Source of the DNA: Ascoidea tarda (nom. inval.)
Taxonomy: Eukaryota > Ascomycota > Saccharomycetes > Ascoideales > Ascoideaceae
Assembly (NCBI GenBank): GCA_030560485.1
Contig: JAKTTS010000026.1
Location: 1-60,321 of the forward strand
Length of the DNA stretch: 60,321 bases
Reading direction: 5' to 3'
Shown: piece by piece, positions 47,554 to 55,536 of the stretch
How positions within the stretch are numbered: position 1 is the stretch's first letter
Layout: every line of letters starts with the position of its first letter
Translations under genes and position numbers: made by a program
Notes under the pieces: generated by a model
What the model was told of the DNA's origin: nothing
Databases searched by the model: none
Seen by the model: the letters and a program-made list of their open reading frames with translations, nothing else

Positions 47554-50500
47554 TTACCTGCTCTCGAGATACTTGGTCAAGCTGGGCTCGCCGCTGATGC
47601 CCTTTCGCTTTCGTATTTTCATCACAAAGTCTCTCGACAAGCTTTCGAGAGGTACTGGTTTCAATTTGGGTAGAAACACACTTCCATCCATGGGATCTCC
47701 CTCCACCATGTCCCACTTGAAAAATTTCATCAGTAGACTCACTTGTCCCAAGCAAATCATCTTGATGTCTACTTCAATCCCAGCTGAATCCATTACTGGC
47801 ACTACACCATTGATTTCAACTAGTGGTGTGCAGCTAATTAGCTTGCCATTGTCAATGAAATTTCCTCTTCTTCTTTCTATGATTTCTCTGATAAATTTCA
47901 AATAATCCTCTTTGCAAATTACATTGATCAAATAATAAGGCTCCATTACCCGAATCTTCGATAATAGCAAACCAATATAACACGCCTTTCGAACCATAGG
48001 AATTATTTCCCCTTCTCCTCTTTCAATTGCTTTATTTGAAATCTTCAAGTCTATTATTCGGAATTTAACATTTCTAATCGGTTCATCCATCAACGGACCT
48101 TGATTTATGCTCCATTTAAATCCCGAACAAATACTCTCTTTCACGTACTCAATTTTTCTAACTTCTTCCTCATCTTCAATAACTAAGTCATTGATTAGTA
48201 AGTTACTACCCTTCATATCTGGTCCTGTTTTCCATATCGATCTAGATGCCATCGCATCCCACCCGTATTTATACCTAAAAATCTTCCCGATTTGTCTTTT
48301 TCTCTTTAAATCTCCTTTGATCATTTCATTTATTTCCTCAAACCTAATTTCTTCTCTATTCAAATCCTCAACAATTTTTTCATCTAATGGTTCACAAATT
48401 ATCGAGATCTTATTCATCTTATTTCTCGACTCAACAAAAATTTTCTTCATTGTAATATCCAAGCATGTTTCACTAAGCTTACTAAAGGGCTCGCTGATTT
48501 TAATATTAATATCCCCATATAATTTTCTCAAATCATGTAATAAACAATCCAAATACATTTCTCCACTACCAATCACAACATGTTCACCACTTTCCTCAAC
48601 TTTTATTTCACTACCACAATAGCTTTTATTTATCTTTCGAAATCCTTCTAACAATTTTGGTAATTCACTGGCAATCTCAGGTTCAATTGCAACTTTAATA
48701 ATCGGCTCTGTCAAATAATTGATTGTTTTAAATTTAACATACTCATGTATTTCTTCTTCTTCCATTTCCTCTTCATTTGCCTTGTTCCCATAGATAGTAC
48801 AACTCTTGGTAACTACCTTATCTATTCCTCCAATTAAAACAATATTTCCACTTCCCATCTCTTTAATCGGCACTTTGTATCTACCACAAGGTAAATACAT
48901 TTCTTCAACTATACACTTGGAAATATCTTCCTGGAACTCTTTTGAATAATTTTCTCCCAATACATCAATTTCGTCTCCAACTTGAATTTTTCCTGAGAAA
49001 ATTCTACACAAACCATAGAATTTTTTCCCATCTTTATTATCTATTAGTTTTGATACATGAGCAATTAATGGTCCTTCATTATCGCATTTTATTAAATTTT
49101 CAATGTAAAAATTATCCTCAAAAACATCTTTATTGTCTTTAAATGAATAATCGAGCGTATTCTTAATCTTATTCTCTGCATTCGCTATTGGAGACATCCC
49201 ACTATGTTCAATCATATCAACAAATCCACTGGATTGATTTCCAAATACCTTCTTACAAATCTCTTTTAATAATATTTGCGAATCCAATTTATAAATCTTA
49301 TTGGGAAAACAAATATTAAAATTCTTTTTTAATAAATACCTCAACTCTTCATTTTCTTTACTTATTGTTGTCGTGATAATTTTATATAACGGCTCCAATA
49401 TGAAATAAATAAATGTGTTTTTAGTTTCAATATCTTTCTGCTTTCGACTAAATCTTCCATTGTCTTCGTTATAATAAATATTTCCCCACAATCTTTTTGA
49501 AAATTTCTCAATTTCATTTTCATTACTATTTTGTCTTGTATTAATACTATTGATTTGATAAAGATCAAAATAAATTTTGGCAAAACTTCTTAAATTAAAA
49601 CAGATATCTAGATTTGGTGATGCAAAACAAACATTACTCAACTCTGGTGAAAATCGTTTTGGATGTTTGTAATTTTCAAACAATTTCTCATTTTCAATCA
49701 TGTAACTATTAACTTCTTCACAAACATGTTCAAGCTTATAATATGTGTCCAACAATGGCAATTTTAGTTCGAGGATTAGTCTATCAATCTTATTAAGAAC
49801 TAAATTAACACCATTATTGTTAATTATAGCGTTTTTGAGAGTTTCTTTGGCTCCCATTGTTAATCCCTCAACAACATCAATAATTAATATTGAAACATCA
49901 CTTAACCTTTGTGCTATTGCAACTTCATCAAGAAAGTTAATATGTCCTGGAGTATCAAGGATATTGAAAACAAATGAATTTCCCTTTAAATTAGGTAATA
50001 ACAATGTCACTGCACTTGTTTTAATCGATATCCCTCTTTTAATTTCAAGAATGTGATTATCTGTATACCTTAATGGCTTAAAAAATTTCAAATCCTGTGA
50101 TTGATTCAAATCTGCATGTGTTTGTAATACTAGCATATCTAGGAATGATGTCTTTCCTGAATGAATATATAATATTAATGAGTTATTTCTTATTCTTTCA
50201 GGAACATTTTTCATCAATTCGTATAAATATTCTCTTTTATATATAACTTCAGGCAAGTTTTTTTCTTCAATTAATATCTTTTTTTCAATTATAGGCTTCA
50301 ATAACGGTGTATTAATTGACTCATTATCAACGTGTTGAACAGAAACTTGAACGTCTGGTCCAAAGGTTTCAGATATTGATTGATAATGTTTTTTGTTCTC
50401 ATGTAAAACGATTTCCTTCGAAGTAGAATCAGAATCATTGACATCTTTCATTTCTGTATCGGACTGATCACCTGCACCATTTTTTTGTGAAATTCTTCTG

Positions 50501-50658
50501 TTTTCATTGTCATCTTCATCATCACTGTCTCTTTCATCTATTCCAAAATCTGAATCTTCCTCTGAGTTTGATTTTTCAATTGAGTTATCAGATTCATCAT
50601 CAGAATCAGACGCAGTCCCTATGAAATTACCAAATTCGTCGTATTGATCTTCATCCAT
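47554..50658 (-). CDS. SNU114: U5 snRNP GTPase SNU114
   Basis: 1034 residues (S. cerevisiae 1008). EF-2-like GTPase of the U5 snRNP and tri-snRNP that, with Prp8 and Brr2, controls spliceosome activation and disassembly. An acidic N-terminal domain (MDEDQYDEFGNFIG, then Ser/Asp/Glu-rich) is typical of Snu114. GTPase motifs: IHSGKTSFLDML (G1), ISIKTSAVTLLLP (G2 region), NILDTPGHINFLDE (G3) and LVLNKIDRL (G4). Then come the EF-2 domains II-V with VGDEIDVLGENYS, PCGRYKVP and GSGEMYLDCLLHDLRKLYG. The first glycine of the P-loop is replaced: the motif reads LYIHSGKT instead of GxLHSGKT. ATG at 50656-50658; open throughout. Tandem with EBP2 on the same strand. Confidence 0.96.
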   Translation of the reverse strand: MDEDQYDEFGNFIGTASDSDDESDNSIEKSNSEEDSDFGIDERDSDDEDDNENRRISQKNGAGDQSDTEMKDVNDSDSTSKEIVLHENKKHYQSISETFGPDVQVSVQHVDNESINTPLLKPIIEKKILIEEKNLPEVIYKREYLYELMKNVPERIRNNSLILYIHSGKTSFLDMLVLQTHADLNQSQDLKFFKPLRYTDNHILEIKRGISIKTSAVTLLLPNLKGNSFVFNILDTPGHINFLDEVAIAQRLSDVSILIIDVVEGLTMGAKETLKNAIINNNGVNLVLNKIDRLILELKLPLLDTYYKLEHVCEEVNSYMIENEKLFENYKHPKRFSPELSNVCFASPNLDICFNLRSFAKIYFDLYQINSINTRQNSNENEIEKFSKRLWGNIYYNEDNGRFSRKQKDIETKNTFIYFILEPLYKIITTTISKENEELRYLLKKNFNICFPNKIYKLDSQILLKEICKKVFGNQSSGFVDMIEHSGMSPIANAENKIKNTLDYSFKDNKDVFEDNFYIENLIKCDNEGPLIAHVSKLIDNKDGKKFYGLCRIFSGKIQVGDEIDVLGENYSKEFQEDISKCIVEEMYLPCGRYKVPIKEMGSGNIVLIGGIDKVVTKSCTIYGNKANEEEMEEEEIHEYVKFKTINYLTEPIIKVAIEPEIASELPKLLEGFRKINKSYCGSEIKVEESGEHVVIGSGEMYLDCLLHDLRKLYGDINIKISEPFSKLSETCLDITMKKIFVESRNKMNKISIICEPLDEKIVEDLNREEIRFEEINEMIKGDLKRKRQIGKIFRYKYGWDAMASRSIWKTGPDMKGSNLLINDLVIEDEEEVRKIEYVKESICSGFKWSINQGPLMDEPIRNVKFRIIDLKISNKAIERGEGEIIPMVRKACYIGLLLSKIRVMEPYYLINVICKEDYLKFIREIIERRRGNFIDNGKLISCTPLVEINGVVPVMDSAGIEVDIKMICLGQVSLLMKFFKWDMVEGDPMDGSVFLPKLKPVPLESLSRDFVMKIRKRKGISGEPSLTKYLESR

Positions 50659-50997
50659 TAGTAAATATGTATCTTTACAATTTAGCGTTTATCGAAGGAT
50701 ATTCTTACTAATAATCACTAACAAATCTTTTGGTTTTAAGTGCTTTGAACTTGAAATTTCGAGAAAGAAAAAAAGTTAGATATCGTCCTTATATTCAATA
50801 ATTCAATCATATGACTTTTTACAACTAATCTTCAAAGTACATACGCATAAAGTTGCATATCATAGCAGGTTTTTTATTTCCATAAACGATAAATCCTTCA
50901 TGGAAATAGTGCAAAATTCCAACAATGCTAAATTGTATTATTTATATTAAATTAAATTAAAACAATGTAAAGAATCCACTAATATATAAGCAACCAA
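50659..50997. other. SNU114 promoter / EBP2 3' region
   Basis: 339 bp of AT-rich sequence. It includes an inverted pair, AGGTTTTTTATTTCCATAAA near 50870 and TTCATGGAAATAG near 50900, of uncertain meaning. No gene seen. Confidence 0.4.
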
Positions 50998-52383
50998 TCA
51001 GTTTCTTCCGCTTCTACGTTTGTTCTTGCCAGGCCTAGGCGCTTTGCCCTTTCCTTTGTTTCGATTATTTGAAAAGTCAGAGATGTCATTACTACTTTCA
51101 GCAGTGTTCTTTCGTTTAAATCTCTTCATTCCACCCATACCATACTTGGAGTCTTTTGCTAATCTTTTGGGATTGGGTTTGGCTCTTTTGTTGCTCTTAT
51201 CGTTTCTATTGTCATACTTACTTGTTACGGTGGCTTCCTCAATTCCCACATCAAAATCATCTGTTGATATTTCATTAGTTTTTCTTTTTTTCTTTAGAGT
51301 TTTGATTTTGTCTAAAGTTTCTTTTTTTTGTTTTTGACGTTCTTGCATAGTAGCAATTTGAACTTGTTTACCAAATTTCTTTAATTGTCTTTGTTTTTTG
51401 GCATTTTCTGAAGCTTTCTTAGCCTTAGCTTCCTCAATTAATTTTGCTTTTAATTTATTCATATGTTCGTCATTTTTAATCATTTCTGCAAAATAATCTC
51501 CCGGTCTTGAAAATGGAACTTTTAATTTAAGAAGTTTTTTACGAGCCTCAATGACAGCAAGTAAACCTTGTTTGTTGAAGGCATTTTCTCTTTGATCATC
51601 ATCATATATATCATTTATTGATTCTTGTATTATATCGTTTGATGTTATTGATTGATGCTCTTGAAAACTTAATTTTTCCCAAGGGAATTGGATTTGTTGA
51701 AGAGATTCCCTCATTATGGCTTGGTTATTTACAGTTAATTTTGTGTGAGGAACAACGTCTGTGTCAGAATCCAATTCGACGTCTGATAAAGGCATGTCTT
51801 CATCTTGATCTTTATTTTCATCATCTTCTTTTGTTTTATTTGCCACTTTTTTTTGATCCAAATTCTCTTTTAATTTTTCTAATTCATTCTTTTTATTTAT
51901 AATCAGTTTATTTTGTGTTGTCCTTTTAATTTTTATTGATTTTTCATCTTTCTTTATAGGTTTAGATTCAATTTTAGAATTATTAAAATTTTTTTGTTCT
52001 TCTTTTTCACCATCCTCATCATCTTCACTTTCTTCTTCACTTTCACTATTTTCTAGTTTCTTAAAATTCAATTTACTATTTTCAGCAATAGCTTCTTGAT
52101 TATCTTCTGATTCGGACTCATTATCTTCTTTGTAATCACCTTTTACTAATTCTGCAAGCTCAATTTGCATTTCTTCATTAAATGAGTCATCATCAATTTG
52201 ATCATCATCGTTGATATGTTCACTTGCACTTTCAAACTCATCTTCGCTGGATGATAAGGCTTTAGGCTGAATTTTAACAATTTTGACCTTTTTCTTGTTA
52301 TCCCTTTTAGTAAGCTTCTTATTTTTTCGTTGATCCTTTTTGGATAAAACGTTTGCATCAGCGATCTTTTTGGAATCTGCCAT
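50998..52383 (-). CDS. EBP2: 60S ribosome biogenesis factor EBP2
   Basis: 461 residues. Nucleolar protein needed for 27S pre-rRNA processing and 60S assembly, a partner of Rrs1 and Brx1. The N-terminus is a Lys-rich start followed by an acidic Ser/Asp/Glu domain. The conserved EBP2 core lies at ~225-385: QIQFPWEKLSFQEHQ, NAFNKQGLLAVIEARKKLLK, VPFSRPGDYFAEMIKNDEHM, KLKAKLIEEAKAKKASENAK and LKKFGKQVQIATMQERQKQK. The basic C-terminus ends KGKGKAPRPGKNKRRSGRN, the usual EBP2 tail. ATG at 52381-52383. Divergent from RPL17 across 442 bp, so a 60S assembly factor and a 60S protein share a promoter. Confidence 0.96.
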   Translation of the reverse strand: MADSKKIADANVLSKKDQRKNKKLTKRDNKKKVKIVKIQPKALSSSEDEFESASEHINDDDQIDDDSFNEEMQIELAELVKGDYKEDNESESEDNQEAIAENSKLNFKKLENSESEEESEDDEDGEKEEQKNFNNSKIESKPIKKDEKSIKIKRTTQNKLIINKKNELEKLKENLDQKKVANKTKEDDENKDQDEDMPLSDVELDSDTDVVPHTKLTVNNQAIMRESLQQIQFPWEKLSFQEHQSITSNDIIQESINDIYDDDQRENAFNKQGLLAVIEARKKLLKLKVPFSRPGDYFAEMIKNDEHMNKLKAKLIEEAKAKKASENAKKQRQLKKFGKQVQIATMQERQKQKKETLDKIKTLKKKRKTNEISTDDFDVGIEEATVTSKYDNRNDKSNKRAKPNPKRLAKDSKYGMGGMKRFKRKNTAESSNDISDFSNNRNKGKGKAPRPGKNKRRSGRN

Positions 52384-52825
52384 TTTTGTTTATATATTAG
52401 TCCAGTTATTGTAAAATTTCGAATCGCAATAAAAATTTCAAACCCACAATAATTTTTTTTAAAGTTATGAAAATTTATCAATTCATGCAGATACCATAGA
52501 GCTGGTATATACAGTAAAATGTGTCTAATAACATTGCAATACAGATATTTTTAAGACCATAGACACGGTAGAGCCCTGTAACCTACTATAAAGTCACGTT
52601 AAAGTCTTTAGGGCTTTAATATACAAGATTTGCTCATGGTTTTGAAAATCAAAATGTTCATCCACCCTTACAATGAAGTATCACTAGAAATTATTTCACT
52701 TTCCTAGCGAAGTGGATATTTTTATTCGGGATTTTTCTAAGGTTTAAGTGATTTAACAGACAGCTTTCTATACTTCCTCAACAGTCAACTTAACCAACAA
52801 ACTCAAAGAATAGAATATCTACACA
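52384..52825. promoter_or_regulatory. Shared EBP2-RPL17 promoter with Cbf1/Tbf1-type sites
   Basis: 442 bp. It contains GTCACGTT (52593-52600, one mismatch from Cbf1) and TTAGGGCT (52608-52615, exact Tbf1 core). EBP2-proximal AAAAATTT elements, similar to RRPE, lie at about 52430-52475. Confidence 0.6.
52608..52615. promoter_or_regulatory. Tbf1-type TTAGGGCT site
   Basis: Exact match to the ARCCCTAA (reverse complement TTAGGGYT) Tbf1 motif, about 210 bp upstream of RPL17. Tbf1 with Cbf1 drives ribosomal protein genes in Candida-type yeasts. The Cbf1-like site lies 15 bp to the left. Confidence 0.5.
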
Positions 52826-53616
52826 ATGACTCGTTACGGTGCAACTCCATCAAACCCTGCTCGTTCAGCTTCTGCTCGTGGTGCTTATATTCGTGCCTCT
52901 TTCAAAAACACCAGAGAAACTGCTCAAGCTATTAATGGATGGCAATTGCAAAAAGCTCAACAATACTTGAAACAAGTTGTTAACCACGAAAGAGCTATTC
53001 CATTCCGTCGTTATAACTCTTCAATTGGTAGAACTGCTCAAGGTAAAGAATTTGGTGTTACCAAAGCTAGATGGCCAGTTAAGTCTGTTAAACATATTCA
53101 AGATTTATTAACCAATGCCGAATCAAATGCTGACGTATGTATACGAGTACCTCTGCTAGTAAACATTTAGATATATTTTCTATTTTAATTGAATTGGGTT
53201 TTCTAAATCTATTTTGATAAGTGAAATATGTGTATTTGTTTGAAGATGGGAAGATTTTTTTTTAATTTTTTGCAGTAGTAATTGAGTTTTACACAATCTT
53301 TAAGATTATGTGTAAACCAATTTTCTAATAAAAATACTAACCAGATTTATTTTATTGGTAATAGGCTAAAGGATTAGATACTTCTAAATTATATGTTTCT
53401 CACATTCAAGTCAACCAAGCTCCTAAACAACATCGTCGTACTTTCCGTGCTCATGGTAGAATTAACAAATATGATTCTTCAACTTGTCACATTGAATTGA
53501 TTTTAACTGAAAAAGAAGAAGAGATTCCAAAAGCTCCAGAAAAAGCTGTTTCAAGATTATCTACCAAACAAAGAGCTACTAAATTAGCTGCTCAAAAACG
53601 CCTTACTGCTGCTTAA
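52826..53616 (+). CDS. RPL17: 60S ribosomal protein L17 (uL22), two exons
   Basis: Exons 52826-53134 (103 codons) and 53365-53616 give 186 residues; the S. cerevisiae protein has 184. Very close match throughout: [20 protein letters not shown], then [37 protein letters not shown] and [20 protein letters not shown]; after the splice, [38 protein letters not shown] and a basic tail ending QKRLTAA. uL22 lines the exit tunnel with an extended beta-hairpin. The intron sits after NAESNAD, about where the S. cerevisiae RPL17 genes have theirs. Codon use is the strongly biased set expected of a highly expressed gene (GCT, GGT, AGA, CAA). Confidence 0.98.
53135..53364 (+). other. RPL17 intron (230 nt)
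   Basis: Donor GTATGT, branch TACTAAC near 53336, acceptor AATAG. Phase 0, between NAESNAD and AKGLD. Confidence 0.97.
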
Positions 53617-54697
53617 ATATATATTTAAGTATATATTTATGTATATTTTTAAAGTTAATAAAAAATATCAGATCAGTGTACGTTTAATAGACATTTATGT
53701 ATCATATTCTAATAGCTGATTATTATTTATATCGTTTATATTATAAAAATATTTGATAATCATAATTTTGCATTGTTAATTAGAGAAAGACATAGAAAGT
53801 TAAAAATAAATTGATTGCACTATGCAAAGGAAATTAATTGATAAACTTTAAAAAGAAAAAAAAGATTTTTCAAACATATTAAATGTTTTTCCTTCAAAAA
53901 CCTCTGTCTCTCAAAAATATAATCCTTTCAACTTATATATTGACTTAATCAAGTAAAAATATTAGTGGCAATTAAAGTAGATATTCTATTCGAAATAAAG
54001 CATCGTTTGTTTTAAAACTAGTAGATCACTCTTATTTTATTTCAATTTTGTAATGAAATCAGTTCTTCACCTCTCAAAGATGAAAACAATTTACATGTAA
54101 TGAGCACACCAAACTGGTCTTATGCTCTATCATGATGGTTATTTCCAATACTCAAAGTGGGCTAAAAAACTTTGAAAGATTGAGATTTATGGGTATTAAT
54201 ATTTAAAAAATCAATCTTCACATCATACATTTCAAAACGTTACTTCCAATATTTTAGGAAAGAAAACTGTGCAATTATGAAAAAAGAATCCCAATTTATT
54301 TAATGATAAAACCCATCAACATCTTTGGTTGATCTATTCTCTGACCAATACTGTATTGAAGTCTTTTAGAAAATGATATCTTGCTGCTAGTTATCAAAAG
54401 GAAAAATTTGATATAAGTTACTCTGCATCTTCCTTTTTTGTTTTAAAGTACAAAATTTTGAATTTCTAAAACAATTTATCTTTAATTATCTGTTTGCAAA
54501 GATATCTTCAATATGGTTCCTCCATAACTTAAAGTAGAGAGTGAACGTGACAAACAGTTGCCGGATCTTTTTCGACAGCTCGAATGATTGATATTTGTGT
54601 TTCCGACTAGAATCCGTCGAGCTGCAAAAAACCACCTATGATTGCATTTGCCCCTTGCCCGTGGTCAAGCCTGTTTCTGCTTGATGTTTTATTACTA
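53617..54697. other. Intergenic region downstream of RPL17
   Basis: About 1.1 kb of AT-rich sequence without a supportable gene. An imperfect inverted repeat (CAGCTCGA at 54576-54583 and TCGAGCTG at 54617-54624, flanked by T and A runs) could form a hairpin. No snoRNA with full box pairs was found. Confidence 0.4.
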
Positions 54698-55141
54698 CTA
54701 GTGCTAGGGCAATAAAAAGACCATTTCTCTGCTTTCCAAAGGATCAATAAAAGACCACTTTTCCGTCTTGCGGAAACGGTGCGGATATGAAAATCCTGTT
54801 TTTAGAAATTTATTGCTGGATAACTTATTTTACGAGTACCTGTCAGTTGAAATTGACAAAATTCTAGTGACATGTACAGACTGTTTTTACATTAGCATTT
54901 TGTCAATTTCAACTGACAGGTACTGTTAGTGAAGAGCATTTAAAATCGCACTCAATGGCATTGTAATGAGTAAATTTTTCGGCAACTCGAGTGGAATAAA
55001 ACTAACTTCAATTTGAAATTACAAATTGGTATTTGTTCTTCCAACTTGTAGAAACCGCACCGTTTCCGTAAAACAGAAAAGTGGTCTTTTATTGCTTCTT
55101 TGAAAAGCGAAGAAATGGTATTTTTATCGCCCTAGCACTAG
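54698..55141. mobile_element. MITE-like non-autonomous DNA transposon, TA duplication
   Basis: 444 bp bounded by inverted repeats of ~87 bp (54698-54784 and 55055-55141). They begin CTAGTGCTAGGGC and are about 85-90% identical, including CAATAAAAGACCACTTTTC and CGGAAACGGTGCGG. TA dinucleotides flank both ends (54696-54697, 55142-55143), consistent with a Tc1/mariner-type target duplication, although a TA is a weak signature. There is no coding capacity. The centre carries a second, perfect 28-bp inverted repeat. The differences between the terminal repeats suggest it is not a recent arrival. Superfamily is an inference from the TA flanks only. Confidence 0.8.
54835..54924. repeat. Perfect 28-bp palindrome inside the MITE
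   Basis: Arms 54835-54862 and 54897-54924 are exact reverse complements around a 34-base loop. The left arm starts AGTACCTGTCAGTTGAAATT. It is perfect while the outer terminal repeats have diverged, so it is either younger (a nested element) or under constraint. No target duplication is obvious at its edges. Confidence 0.9.
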
Positions 55142-55536
55142 TATATATTATTTATGCTTTGTTTGTTTACTCTTAATGTATGTTTAATCCAGATTTATGG
55201 CTTTCAGTTTGTGACAAGCTTTCCTTTGACAAATTCGAACTACAATTTTATGTTTATTCGAGTTTCCACTCATCTTACTAGCAAAATAGAGGCTGTTTAG
55301 GTATTTTTCGGGGTTAATCAGGTGCGCAATTGAATTTGTCGTTCTGCTTTTTTTGAGAAAGATGCAGATGGAGATGGTTTGAGATTTTCCTTATCACAAT
55401 TTAAAGTAATTGATTGAAGTGAATTGACATATTCAATTGGATTGTTTTATATGCCAATAGGTTTTATTACAATTTTTGATTTTTGATTTAGTTTCTGAAT
55501 TGGGTAATCTGGTTTATTACTAAAGGTAAAGTGATC
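55142..55536. promoter_or_regulatory. Sorting-nexin gene promoter region
   Basis: About 395 bp between the transposon-like element and the next ATG. T-rich; no recognised sites. Confidence 0.4.

Noticed and set aside
54120-54200. Possible C/D snoRNA (ATGATGG then TTGAGA)
   Set aside because: Box C is imperfect and no proper CTGA box D or terminal stem is present.
54568-54633. Imperfect hairpin left of the MITE
   Set aside because: Arms match only 8 bp exactly plus A/T runs; too weak to call a separate element.
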